Part shown: in pieces, positions 1-8,748 of the stretch
Layout of the letters: every line of letters starts with the position of its first letter
How positions within the stretch are numbered: the first letter of the stretch is position 1
Made by a program: the position numbers and the translations under genes
The notes under the pieces: model-generated
Database searches by the model: none
The model's input: only the letters and a program-made list of their open reading frames with translations
What the model was told of the DNA's origin: nothing
From: Glaciihabitans sp. dw_435
GTDB taxonomy: Bacteria; Actinomycetota; Actinomycetes; Actinomycetales; Microbacteriaceae
DNA: 64,000 nt
Direction: 5' to 3'
NCBI RefSeq assembly: GCF_018449675.1
Contig: NZ_JAAVUZ010000003.1
Location: 62,001-126,000, forward strand

Positions 1-524
1 TCGCCGCGGGCCTGCTGCGTCACGCACCTGAAATCACCGCGGTGACCAACCAGTTCGTCAACTCCTACAAGCGCCTCTGGGGTGGCGACGAGGCTCCGAG
101 CTTCGTGACCTGGGGACACAACAACCGGTCGGCTCTCGTGCGTGTACCGCTGTACAAGCCCAACAAGGGTCAGAGTGCTCGCGTTGAGTACCGCGCGATC
201 GACTCCGCCGCCAACCCGTACCTCGCCTACTCGCTCCTGCTGGCCGCCGGCCTCAAGGGAATCGAGGAGGAGTACGAGCTGCCGCCCGAGGCCGAGGATA
301 ACGTTTGGTCGCTCAGTGACGCGGAGCGCCGCGCGCTCGGCTACAGCCAGCTTCCCGCGAGCCTCGACCACGCACTCTCGCTGATGGAGGACTCCGAGCT
401 CGTCGCGGAGACGCTGGGCGAGCAGGTCTTCAACTACGTGCTGTCCAACAAGCGCCGTGACTGGAAGGACTACCGCGCCCAGGTCACGCCGTACGAGCTG
501 GAGAGCAACCTAGAGATCCTCTAG
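1..524 (+). CDS. glnA2: Glutamine synthetase, GlnA2-type, C-terminal part (5' truncated by window edge)
   Basis: This is the last ~174 residues of a type I glutamine synthetase, which condenses glutamate and ammonia using ATP in the cytoplasm. The open frame runs in from the window edge (first full codon at base 3), so the start is outside. Visible family segments are NNRSALVRVP and ARVEYRAIDSAANPYLAYS, part of the active-site barrel. Where the second synthetase of this window (9963-11387) has its adenylylation tyrosine in DLYELPPEE, this one reads NVWSLSDAE, with tryptophan in place of tyrosine. It is therefore probably not a GlnE substrate, as expected for the alpha/GlnA2 type. It lies 8 bp upstream of glnE, the arrangement known from other actinobacteria. 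Confidence 0.93.
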   Translation, partial: AAGLLRHAPEITAVTNQFVNSYKRLWGGDEAPSFVTWGHNNRSALVRVPLYKPNKGQSARVEYRAIDSAANPYLAYSLLLAAGLKGIEEEYELPPEAEDNVWSLSDAERRALGYSQLPASLDHALSLMEDSELVAETLGEQVFNYVLSNKRRDWKDYRAQVTPYELESNLEIL

Positions 525-532
525 CTGGCACC

Positions 533-3469
533 ATGTACCGCAATCAGACGACGCTGACTGAGTTGGCCCGGCTCGGGTTCACCGAGCTGGGGTCGACGCG
601 GGAGTTGCTTGATGACATCCCCGCCGAGTTGGTCGCCCACTTCGCGAACGCGGCGGACCCCGACCAGGCGCTGCGCCTGCTCACCCGCCTGCGGGAGAGC
701 GCGCCGTCCGAGGTGGGCGCGGTGCTGCGCAACGAAGCGACATCGGCGCGACTGATTCGCCTGCTTGGGGCATCCGAAGGGCTCGGCGACTTCTTTCATC
801 GTCATCCTGAGGAACTGGCGGCCCTTGGCACCCCGCTCTGGCCGCTTCCCTCGCCGGACGACTTCCGGGCGGACCTGGTGGAGTCGGTCCAGGGGTTACG
901 GGATGACGAGGCGTTCGTCGCGCTGCGGGTGCGGTACCGGCGTCACCTCGCGCGCATCGCCGCGTGGGACCTGGAGAACACGGACCCGCTCATGGCCGTG
1001 TCATCCGTCACCGCCATGCTGTCCGACCTCGCCGGTGCCGCTCTGGATGCCTCGCTGGACGTCGCCCGCCGGTGCGTGCGGTTCCCCGCCGACGATGTCG
1101 CGCGAACGCGCCTGTCGATCATCGGAATGGGCAAGGCCGGCGCCCGCGAACTGAACTACGTCAGCGACGTGGACGTGATTTTCGTGGGTGAGGCGGCCGA
1201 TGGACTCAGCACCGACCGCGCGATGGAAATCGCCACCCGGCTTGCCATGCAGACGGCGCGGGGCATTCAGGAGCTGACGGTCGAGCCTGCCCTGTGGGAG
1301 GTCGACGCCAACCTGCGTCCCGAGGGCAAGGACGGCGCTCTCGTGCGCACCCTGGAGTCCCACCTCGCCTACTACGACCGGTGGGCACGCGGGTGGGAGT
1401 TTCAGGCGCTGTTGAAGGCGCGACCGCTCGCCGGCGACCTGGAACTCGGGGAGCGCTACGTGGCAGGTGTCTCCCCGCTCGTGTGGACGAGCGCATCCCG
1501 CGCCGGCTTCGTCGAATCGGTGCAGAAGATGCGGGAGCGCGTCACCGAGAACATCCCACCCGAAGACCGCGACATCCAGGTGAAGCTGGGACCCGGCGGG
1601 CTGCGGGACATCGAGTTCACCATCCAGCTGCTCCAGCTCGTGCATGGACAGCACGACGACCAGGTGCGGCAGGCGGCGACCCTGCCTGCCCTCGTGGCGC
1701 TGGCGGCCCAGGGCTACATCGGGCGGGTCGAGGCCGCCGAATTCTCCCGTGACTACCGCTTCCTCCGCCTCATCGAGCACCGCCTGCAGCTGACCCGGCT
1801 CATCCGCACGCACATGATGCCGCGGGACCCCGAGGCGGTGCGCGTGCTCGCGCGGTCGACGGGGCTGTACGCGAACGGGTCCGACTTCACCGCAAGCTGG
1901 CAACGCACCAAGCAGGCGGTGCGCTCGCTCCACGAGCGTCTCTTCTACCGCCCGCTGCTGTCCGCCGTCGCGTCGCTGCCGGGAGACGAGCTCACGCTGT
2001 CCAGCGATCAGGCGGCCGCCCGGCTTGCCGCGATCGGCTTCCGCGACCCCCGAGGCGCCCTGCACCACATCGCCGCTCTCACCGGCGGGGTTTCGCGTCG
2101 CGCGACGATCCAGCGCACGCTGCTGCCGGTGATGCTGCAGTGGTTCTCCGAAGGGGCAGACCCCGACCACGGACTGCTCGCGTTCCGCCTGCTGAGCGAC
2201 CACCTCGGCGAGGCGTACTGGTTCCTCCGCATGCTGCGCGACTCGTCGGGAGCCGCCCAGCGGCTGACCCACGTGCTCGCCAGTTCGAAGTTCGTCGGCG
2301 ATCTGCTCGAACGTATTCCCGAGGGCGCCGCGTGGCTCGAGAACGAGGAAGAGCTTCGCCCGCGACCGCTCGCTGAACTCCTCGACGAAACGCGTGCGAC
2401 GATCGCCCGCCACAGGGATGATGTGGATGCCGCGGCGCTGGCGTTACGCACGGCACGCCGCCGTGAGGTGCTGCGGCTGGCTATCGCCGGCATCCTGGGC
2501 TTCATCACGATCGAAGAGCTGGGCGTGGGACTGAGCGACATCAACACCGCCATCCTCACGGGCGTCGTGTCGTTGGCCAGGCCAACGCCCGACGGCATCG
2601 AGTTCGGAATCATCGCCATGGGTCGCTATGGCGGCGAGGAACTCGGGTTCGGGTCCGACGCCGACATCATGTACGTGTACCGCGCGCTCGATGTACCCGG
2701 GGCCGAGGCGCAGGCGACGTCGGAGCGAATCATCCACACCATCGTCCGGCTCACCGAAGACCTGCGCCTGCCGCTTGACCTCGACATTGGGCTGCGTCCG
2801 GAGGGCCGCAACGGCGCGACCGTGCGGTCCCTCGACAGCTACCGCGCCTATTACGCGCGCTGGTCGCTCACCTGGGAGGCGCAGGCCCTGCTGCGCGCGC
2901 GGGGCGCGGTGGGGGATGACGCGCTCCTGCGTGACTTCGAGGCCCTCGCCGATGAGGTGCGCTATCCCGACCACATCAGCGAGCAGAACGTGCGCGAAGT
3001 GAAGCGAATCAAAGCGCGCGTGGAGTCAGAGCGTCTGCCACAGGGTGCTGATCCGTCGCGACACCTGAAACTGGGGCGCGGATCGCTCAGCGACGTCGAA
3101 TGGTTTGTCCAGCTGTTGCAGCTCCAGCACGCGGCGACGGTGCCGGGGCTCCGGACGCCGTCAACGTTGCGCGCTCTCTCTGCCGCAACCGACGCTGGCC
3201 TCATCGATGGTCCGGACGCCGCCCGGCTGCACGATGCGTGGATCATCGCGTCTCGTGCCCGCTCGGCCATGACCCTGTGGACCTCGAAAACGGCGGACGT
3301 TCTGCCCACCGACCGACAGCAGCTGGAGGGCGTCGCCCGGCTGCTCGAGTACCCACCCGGGTCCGCGACGGCACTGGAGGAGGATTACCTCCGCATCACC
3401 CGCCATGCCCGCCAGGTGTTCGAGCGCCGCTTCTACGGCGTAGCCAAGGGTCCGACACCCACGGGCTGA
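533..3469 (+). CDS. glnE: Bifunctional glutamine synthetase adenylyltransferase/deadenylase
   Basis: GlnE attaches AMP to, and removes it from, a tyrosine of glutamine synthetase, turning the enzyme down when nitrogen is plentiful. The 978-residue protein has the normal family length and two nucleotidyltransferase halves. The N-terminal one carries GMGKAGARELNYVSDVDVIF (about residue 200) and the C-terminal one AMGRYGGEELGFGSDADIMY (about residue 698); both show the GxG...SDxD metal-binding pattern. The first ATG after the glnA2 stop is used. It follows by 8 bp with no obvious Shine-Dalgarno sequence, so translation is probably coupled. The likely substrate is the GlnA encoded at 9963-11387, which keeps the target tyrosine. 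Confidence 0.97.
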   Translation: MYRNQTTLTELARLGFTELGSTRELLDDIPAELVAHFANAADPDQALRLLTRLRESAPSEVGAVLRNEATSARLIRLLGASEGLGDFFHRHPEELAALGTPLWPLPSPDDFRADLVESVQGLRDDEAFVALRVRYRRHLARIAAWDLENTDPLMAVSSVTAMLSDLAGAALDASLDVARRCVRFPADDVARTRLSIIGMGKAGARELNYVSDVDVIFVGEAADGLSTDRAMEIATRLAMQTARGIQELTVEPALWEVDANLRPEGKDGALVRTLESHLAYYDRWARGWEFQALLKARPLAGDLELGERYVAGVSPLVWTSASRAGFVESVQKMRERVTENIPPEDRDIQVKLGPGGLRDIEFTIQLLQLVHGQHDDQVRQAATLPALVALAAQGYIGRVEAAEFSRDYRFLRLIEHRLQLTRLIRTHMMPRDPEAVRVLARSTGLYANGSDFTASWQRTKQAVRSLHERLFYRPLLSAVASLPGDELTLSSDQAAARLAAIGFRDPRGALHHIAALTGGVSRRATIQRTLLPVMLQWFSEGADPDHGLLAFRLLSDHLGEAYWFLRMLRDSSGAAQRLTHVLASSKFVGDLLERIPEGAAWLENEEELRPRPLAELLDETRATIARHRDDVDAAALALRTARRREVLRLAIAGILGFITIEELGVGLSDINTAILTGVVSLARPTPDGIEFGIIAMGRYGGEELGFGSDADIMYVYRALDVPGAEAQATSERIIHTIVRLTEDLRLPLDLDIGLRPEGRNGATVRSLDSYRAYYARWSLTWEAQALLRARGAVGDDALLRDFEALADEVRYPDHISEQNVREVKRIKARVESERLPQGADPSRHLKLGRGSLSDVEWFVQLLQLQHAATVPGLRTPSTLRALSAATDAGLIDGPDAARLHDAWIIASRARSAMTLWTSKTADVLPTDRQQLEGVARLLEYPPGSATALEEDYLRITRHARQVFERRFYGVAKGPTPTG

Positions 3470-3516
3470 TTCGGCCCACCTCCGCCCGCGCGCCCCTCCT
3501 GGTGCCATGGAAGAGA

Positions 3517-3555
3517 CCCGCTGACGGCACCCGCTGATGGGGCCCGCTGACGGGA
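3517..3555 (+). repeat. Three tandem 13-bp repeats downstream of glnE
   Basis: Three consecutive units begin CCCGCTGAYGG at 3517, 3530 and 3543. They lie in the gap after glnE and are not coding in any convincing frame. No function is evident; they may contribute to termination or be a simple slippage-derived repeat. Confidence 0.5.
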
Positions 3556-3859
3556 CTTCTCCGGCCGCCGAATTCGACCCGTTCGTGTCCAAACGACACC
3601 CGTAAGGTTTCGGCAGCGTTAACTCTCTGCCTGAGGAATCTTTTTTACACCCCGTTTTTCTGTCCCCCGTTTGAGGGCTGTTTGTACCCCGACTTGGCTA
3701 TGTTTTTCTCGCGTGCCAGCGGAAAAACTGTCCCCCATCCGGGTGGTACAGACCGGTGCGTCTACCCCAAAAGGGGGCCATGAGCAGCGATTTTGCTGAC
3801 GCCGTGTCATCCGCTCGTCCGCACAAGGGTGGACACCAATTGTGATGATTTTGGGGTCC

Positions 3860-3871
3860 CGACACGTGTCG
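3860..3871. promoter_or_regulatory. Perfect 12-bp palindrome CGACACGTGTCG, candidate operator
   Basis: The sequence is fully self-complementary and non-coding. The identical 12-mer occurs once more at 56536-56547, also non-coding and just upstream of the Amt paralogue. Here it lies roughly 100 bp upstream of the predicted start of transcription, a position more typical of an activator. The regulator is unknown. Confidence 0.4.
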
Positions 3872-3936
3872 TCATTTTGCGGGACGCGCGTTGTCCAGAC
3901 GCCGATTTCGACACGCCCGAGCCCGTTTTGTGCTGG

Positions 3937-3966
3937 TTGCGGGCCTGATTCAGACGTGCCCATAAT
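3937..3966 (+). promoter_or_regulatory. Candidate sigma-A promoter for the exopolysaccharide operon
   Basis: A TTGCGG -35 element (3937-3942) is followed after 18 bp by CATAAT (3961-3966), five of six matches to TATAAT. Transcription would start near 3973, giving a leader of about 70 nt before the TTG start at 4043. Confidence 0.45.
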
Positions 3967-4042
3967 CAAGCACCCCGAAGCTATCCATCGAAATCCCCAG
4001 CGCCGCGGATCTCACCACCTTTCAATCCGCGAGGGGACAACC

Positions 4043-5587
4043 TTGTTTATTTTCATCCTCCAGATTCGTCACATGGCCGAAGGTCATGAAGAGCTCTACC
4101 TGTTCGCGTTCTACTCGGCCCTCATCTGGGTCATGTGGATCATCAAGGTAGTGGTGTCCAACCGCTACCGCCCCTTCACCGGCGAGTTCACCGGCACGAC
4201 GAGCGTCATCGTTCCCGTGCTGGACGAACCGGAAGACCTGTTCCGCGATGTTCTTGCACGCATGGTCGAACAGAAGCCGGGCGAAATCATCGTGGTCATC
4301 AACGGGAAGCCCAACCCGCTGCTTGAGCGCATCACCGAGGAGTTCGCTCCTCTGGCCCGCTGGGTTCACACCCCCATCCCGGGTAAGCGCAATGCCGTGA
4401 TGATCGGAACCGAACTCTCGACCGGTGACATCACCGTGCTGGTCGACTCGGACACCGTGTGGACAGAGAACACGCTGTCCGAACTGGTCAAGCCCTTCGC
4501 GGATGAGCGCGTCGGTGGAGTGACCACCCGTCAGCGCATCCTCGAACCCGAGCGCAGCTGGATCACGCGATGGGCCGATTGGCTCGAGAACTCCCGTGCC
4601 CTGTACTCGATGCCCATGCAGAGCGTCGTCGGCCAGGTTGGGTGCCTTCCGGGCCGCACGATCGCCTTCCGCCGCTCGATCATGGTGCGTGTCATGGAGA
4701 AGTTCATGACCGAGAAATTCATGGGCGTGTTCCTCGAGGTGTCCGACGACCGCACGCTGACCAACCTCACCCTCAAAGAGGGCTACCGCACCGTCTACCA
4801 GCACACAAGCCTCGTGTACACGGATGCCCCGCTCAAGGTCAAGAAGCTCTACAAGCAGCAGCTCCGGTGGGCACGCGGCAGCCAGTACAACACGCTGCGC
4901 ATGCTTCCCTGGATGCTCGGCCACGCGCCGCTGCTCGCGTTCTTCTTCGTGATGGACATCGTGCTTCCGTTCATCCTCGCCGGCGTCATCGCCGGATGGA
5001 TCTACCGCGCATTCAGCGGTCAGGGCTACAACTTCTACGAGGGAATCCTCAAGGAGTACGGCGTCTCGAGCGGTTTGATCGTCGTGATCGGGCTCATGGT
5101 CCTCTCGTCGGTGCTGAGCATGGCCATCCGTCAGATGCGGCACCTCTCGGAGAAGCCGTCTGACTTCTTCCGCCTGCCGATCTTCATCCTCGTCTCGACC
5201 GCGTTCCTGATGCCGATCCGTCTGATCGGATTCTTCCGAATGGGCCACGCCAGTGGCTGGGGTACCCGTGCGGGTGCGTACGCCGGTGGTGCGAGCAATG
5301 ACGCGGTCATGCAGGGCCTCGACAATCCCGTCCCGCTGTCCGCGACCGCGGAGCCCCGCGAGAGCTGGAGCGCGGACAGCGTTTCCGAGCTCGAGACCCT
5401 CTTCGGCGAACCGTCCACCTCCGAGCAGCACAGCGCTGTACTCGTAGACACCCGTTCCCGGGCAGCACACGCGACCATCGCGGTCCCGCAGCCCACGGCG
5501 ACACGTCGCCGACTCAACCCCAAGGCAGCCTGGCCCTACGCCATCGGTATCGCCATCTTCATCGTGGAGGCATTGTTCATTGTCTAA
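4043..5587 (+). CDS. Processive family 2 glycosyltransferase (hyaluronan/cellulose synthase-like)
   Basis: A membrane synthase that would polymerise sugars from UDP-sugars on the cytoplasmic face and extrude the chain. The GT2 signatures of processive synthases are present: VDSDTVW (DxD, residues 135-137), EVSDDRTL (the acceptor-side aspartates) and QQLRW (Q272..R275 W276). There is one transmembrane segment near the N-terminus and four or more after the catalytic domain (about 290-400), then a Ser/Thr-rich tail and a last hydrophobic segment ending at the C-terminus. The start chosen is TTG 4043, which has GAGGGG six bases upstream; an ATG at 4073 is possible but has no ribosome site. The gene overlaps the next by 8 bp. 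A UDP-glucose dehydrogenase follows two genes on, so UDP-glucuronate is a plausible donor. Product identity is unknown. Confidence 0.88.
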   Translation: MFIFILQIRHMAEGHEELYLFAFYSALIWVMWIIKVVVSNRYRPFTGEFTGTTSVIVPVLDEPEDLFRDVLARMVEQKPGEIIVVINGKPNPLLERITEEFAPLARWVHTPIPGKRNAVMIGTELSTGDITVLVDSDTVWTENTLSELVKPFADERVGGVTTRQRILEPERSWITRWADWLENSRALYSMPMQSVVGQVGCLPGRTIAFRRSIMVRVMEKFMTEKFMGVFLEVSDDRTLTNLTLKEGYRTVYQHTSLVYTDAPLKVKKLYKQQLRWARGSQYNTLRMLPWMLGHAPLLAFFFVMDIVLPFILAGVIAGWIYRAFSGQGYNFYEGILKEYGVSSGLIVVIGLMVLSSVLSMAIRQMRHLSEKPSDFFRLPIFILVSTAFLMPIRLIGFFRMGHASGWGTRAGAYAGGASNDAVMQGLDNPVPLSATAEPRESWSADSVSELETLFGEPSTSEQHSAVLVDTRSRAAHATIAVPQPTATRRRLNPKAAWPYAIGIAIFIVEALFIV

Positions 5588-7124
5588 GCCAAATCGCACA
5601 TGGTGGGCGCCCACAGCGGCGAACGCCCGTAGGACAGCGATCGGAGCAACGGCCATCGGCCTGTGCCTCGCCCTCGCCAGCTTCTACGTCTGGAACTCTC
5701 CCGGCAGCCCCCTGGCTCCCGCGGCACAACTGACGTCGGCCTCCCAGAAGACGGCGCTGGAAAACCACCTCGAAGCCAAGAAGGCGAACCTCGAAGCAGA
5801 CGTCAAGGCACTGGAGACGAAGCTCGCCAACCGTGAAGCTGCGCTGAAGGATGCCACGGGCAAGTCGGCCTCGGCCGATGCGACCATCCAGGACCTCCGT
5901 GATCAGGTAGCCGCAGCCCAGGGTGCGGCAGATGCCGCAGCCAGTGCGCGGGACAAGACGGCCGCGGAACTCGCCAGTAAGGGATCGGGCGACAACGGGT
6001 CATCCGCCCCCCAATCCCAGCCGGCCCCGGTGACGACGTCCAAGCCGACGACGAAGCCAACCAGCAAGCCGACCACCAAGCCCACGGGCAAGCCGACCTC
6101 GACTCCCAAGCCTCCGGCTACGTCCACACCGATCACCGCGCCGAGCCTGGCGAGCCTGATCAACCCCACGTCGAAGCTGTTCGGTATGTACACCCAGCAG
6201 GCGCCGTTCAACTTCGCGACCTTCGACGACACCGCGACCAAGGTCGGCGAGACGCCGAACGTGGTCGGGTACTTCGGTGGATGGGACGAGGCGTTCCGCC
6301 CCGCGGCGGTCCAGGCCGCGTGGAAGCGCGACACCATGCCGGTACTCACGTGGGAGTCGCGCCCGATCGGTTCGGGCAACGACAAGATCGTGGAACCGGG
6401 ATACGAGCTGCCGACGATCCTGTCGGGTGCCTTCGACACCTACCTGCACCAGTACGCCAAGGACATCGTGGCTACGGGACTGCCCATGGGCATCCGGTTT
6501 GATCACGAAATGAACGGCATCTGGTACCCGTGGGCCGAGTCGGACGGCTCCGGCAAGTCGCTGAACGGTAACAACCCGGGCGATTACGTGAAGGTCTGGA
6601 AGTACGTCCACGACATCTTCGAGCAGGAGGGTGCCAACAAGCTCGTCGCGTGGATTTGGGCTCCCAACATCGTGAACAACCTGCCCAAGACGCACAAGAC
6701 GGCCGAGTACCTCGCCTCGCTGTACCCCGGAGACGACTACGTCGACTGGGTCGGGCTGTCCGGCTACCTGCGTCCGCCGTACGTGGATAACCCCTACACG
6801 TTTGACTTCACCTTCGGGTCGAGTCTCACGCAGCTGCGGGCACTGACGAAAAAGCCCATCTTCCTCGCGGAGATCGGTGCATCCGAGACCGGAGGACACA
6901 AGGCCAAGTGGATCACGAGCTTGTTCGACGGGCTGGCAAAGCCGGAGAACAGCGACATCATCGGCTTCTCCTGGTTCAACCTCGCCGTCACCAGTTACGT
7001 CGAAGGTGTACGGGCCACAAACGACTGGCGGATCGACTCCAGGTCGGACACCCTCGCAGCGTTCGTCGCGGGGATCACCACACCGGGCAACGGGTACGAC
7101 CTCACACCCATTGCCAAGCCATAA
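5580..7124 (+). CDS. Membrane-anchored GH26 family glycoside hydrolase (beta-mannanase-like)
   Basis: Predicted extracytoplasmic polysaccharide-cleaving enzyme. The 514 residues contain an N-terminal signal-anchor (about 19-36), an Ala/Lys/Glu-rich coiled coil (about 52-120), a Thr/Pro/Lys linker of KPT repeats (about 150-180) and a GH26 catalytic domain (about 195-505). The acid/base glutamate is in DHEMNGIWYPW (E310) and the nucleophile in FLAEIGAS (E431); both are present, so it should be active. Translation begins at TTG 5580, with GGAGG at 5566-5570, inside the end of the synthase gene, so the two are translationally coupled. Coupling with a synthase points to a role in trimming, releasing or editing the exported polymer, as BcsZ or AlgL do elsewhere, rather than in feeding. 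The substrate cannot be told from sequence. Confidence 0.88.
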   Translation: MSKPNRTWWAPTAANARRTAIGATAIGLCLALASFYVWNSPGSPLAPAAQLTSASQKTALENHLEAKKANLEADVKALETKLANREAALKDATGKSASADATIQDLRDQVAAAQGAADAAASARDKTAAELASKGSGDNGSSAPQSQPAPVTTSKPTTKPTSKPTTKPTGKPTSTPKPPATSTPITAPSLASLINPTSKLFGMYTQQAPFNFATFDDTATKVGETPNVVGYFGGWDEAFRPAAVQAAWKRDTMPVLTWESRPIGSGNDKIVEPGYELPTILSGAFDTYLHQYAKDIVATGLPMGIRFDHEMNGIWYPWAESDGSGKSLNGNNPGDYVKVWKYVHDIFEQEGANKLVAWIWAPNIVNNLPKTHKTAEYLASLYPGDDYVDWVGLSGYLRPPYVDNPYTFDFTFGSSLTQLRALTKKPIFLAEIGASETGGHKAKWITSLFDGLAKPENSDIIGFSWFNLAVTSYVEGVRATNDWRIDSRSDTLAAFVAGITTPGNGYDLTPIAKP

Positions 7125-7160
7125 CTCAGCAGCATGACAACCATGAACGGAAGAAAGCAC

Positions 7161-8576
7161 ATGTCTAACAAGAAGCAGTCCACCCAGCCGCGCATTAGCG
7201 TCATCGGCACCGGATACCTCGGAGCCACCCATGCTGCCGCAATGGCAGAAATGGGATTCGAAGTCATCGGTGTTGACACCGACCCGGCCAAGGTCGCGGC
7301 CCTGGCCGCTGGCCAGGTGCCGTTCTTCGAACCCGGCCTCCCCGAGCTGCTGATCAAGCACGTCTCGTCCGGCCGCCTGCGTTTCACCACCGACATCGCC
7401 GAAGCCACCGCGATGTCCGACGTTCACTTCATCTGCGTCGGTACGCCGCAGCAGCGGGGGAGCAACGCGGCCAACACGGCATACGTGGAGGCGGCAACCC
7501 TCGCGGTCGTCAAGAACCTGTCGCACGACGGTCTGATCGTGGGAAAGTCGACAGTTCCGGTCGGCACAGGAGCCAAGCTGCGCAGCATCGTTCGGGAGAA
7601 CATCCCGGAAGGACTGACCGCAGAGCTGATCTGGAACCCGGAGTTCCTGCGCGAGGGCAAGGCCGTCGCCGACACCCTGACCCCGGACCGCCTCGTGATC
7701 GGTGGAGCGTCGCCCAAGGCCGAAGCGCTGATGCGTGAGGTCTACGCGATGCCCCTGGCCACGGGCACCCCGATGATCGTGTGCGACCTACCGACGGCAG
7801 AGCTTGTCAAGGTCAGCGCCAACGCCTTCCTCGCGACAAAGATCTCGTTCATCAACGCGATCGCGGAGATCTGTGAGGCAGCGGGAGCGGACGTGAAGGT
7901 GCTCGCCGACGCGCTCGGCCACGACGTGCGGATCGGACGCCAGTTCCTCAACGCCGGACTCGGCTTTGGTGGAGGCTGCCTTCCCAAGGACATCCGCGCA
8001 CTCATGCACCGCTCATCCGAGCTCGGGGCCTACTCCGCGGCGTCCCTGCTTCAGCAGGTCGACGAGATCAACATGAGCCAGCGCCAGCGGGTCATTGACC
8101 TCACCCTGGAGGCCGTCGGTGGATCGGTACTCAATCGACGCATCGGGGTACTCGGAGCCGCATTCAAGCCGGACACCGACGACGTACGCGACTCGCCGGC
8201 GTTGAACGTCGCCGCGGCGCTGCACCTCCGTGGTGCCCAGGTCATCGTGTTCGACCCGGAGGCGAACGAGACTGCCAAGCGCAGCTTCCCGACGCTGAGC
8301 TACGCCGAGACGATGGAGGAGGCCGTCACCGGCTCCGACGCCGTTCTCGTGCTGACGGAATGGCCGGAGTTCGTGAACAGCGACCCCGCCGCGCTGTTTG
8401 CGCTTGCCGCCAACCCGGCAATCATCGACGCCCGCAACTGCCTCGACGCGGCCTCCTGGACGGGCGCGGGATGGACCCTGCGCTCCCTCGGACGCCCCGC
8501 AGGCGTAGCCGCCGACTCCGGAGCATCCGTGCTCGGAACGTCGTCGGTCGTGGGCGAGTTGGTACCGGCAGCCTAG
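7161..8576 (+). CDS. ugd: UDP-glucose 6-dehydrogenase
   Basis: Oxidises UDP-glucose to UDP-glucuronate with two NAD+. The 471-residue protein has the Rossmann motif GTGYLG near the N-terminus, STVPVGTG and NPEFLREG in the first domain, and the catalytic cysteine in FGGGCLPKDIR. ATG 7161 is chosen because GGAAG lies 7 bases before it and the protein then starts close to the Rossmann fold; ATGs at 7134 and 7143 are in frame and possible. It is the third gene of the synthase-GH26-UGD operon, 36 bp after the hydrolase, and would supply the activated uronic acid. A strong hairpin at 8675 closes the operon. Confidence 0.95.
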   Translation: MSNKKQSTQPRISVIGTGYLGATHAAAMAEMGFEVIGVDTDPAKVAALAAGQVPFFEPGLPELLIKHVSSGRLRFTTDIAEATAMSDVHFICVGTPQQRGSNAANTAYVEAATLAVVKNLSHDGLIVGKSTVPVGTGAKLRSIVRENIPEGLTAELIWNPEFLREGKAVADTLTPDRLVIGGASPKAEALMREVYAMPLATGTPMIVCDLPTAELVKVSANAFLATKISFINAIAEICEAAGADVKVLADALGHDVRIGRQFLNAGLGFGGGCLPKDIRALMHRSSELGAYSAASLLQQVDEINMSQRQRVIDLTLEAVGGSVLNRRIGVLGAAFKPDTDDVRDSPALNVAAALHLRGAQVIVFDPEANETAKRSFPTLSYAETMEEAVTGSDAVLVLTEWPEFVNSDPAALFALAANPAIIDARNCLDAASWTGAGWTLRSLGRPAGVAADSGASVLGTSSVVGELVPAA

Positions 8577-8674
8577 CGCTGGGCCGCCATCCGTCGCGCG
8601 GGGAGGATAGCCCTCCGCGCGGGTGGTCACAGCAGCGGTTCGTGATTGCAAGGCACGTACCGTCCGGATAACGG

Positions 8675-8715
8675 CAAGGGCCGCATCCCCTCTCATACGG
8701 GGGAGGCGGCCCTTG
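8675..8715 (+). terminator. Hairpin terminator after ugd
   Basis: CAAGGGCCGC (8675-8684) pairs perfectly with GCGGCCCTTG (8706-8715), with additional pairing of TCCCC and GGGGA inside. No clear T-run follows. It lies between ugd and the converging secreted-protein gene, so it may serve both. Confidence 0.65.
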
Positions 8716-8748
8716 TGTTGTCTCAGCAGGCGCGCGGCGGTCGCTCTC

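Larger units (their letters stand above)
3470..4042. other. 573-bp non-coding region before the exopolysaccharide operon
   Basis: No credible gene was found here on either strand. The middle part (about 3600-3860) is richer in A+T than its surroundings, with several T/A runs next to C-tracts (TTTTTCTGTCCCCC near 3653, AAAAACTGTCCCCC near 3722). It holds the 13-bp repeats, a perfect 12-bp palindrome (3860-3871) and a candidate sigma-A promoter (3937-3966). The size and composition suggest a complex control region for the downstream polysaccharide genes. Confidence 0.6.

Noticed and set aside
1001-2413. 470-codon antisense frame inside glnE
   Set aside because: Composition and phase are those of a complementary-strand shadow of the glnE codon pattern; no start signal or family.
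3619-3969. 116-codon minus-strand frame in the gap before the polysaccharide operon
   Set aside because: Irregular composition, no ribosome site, no family, and it overlaps the candidate promoter and palindrome.
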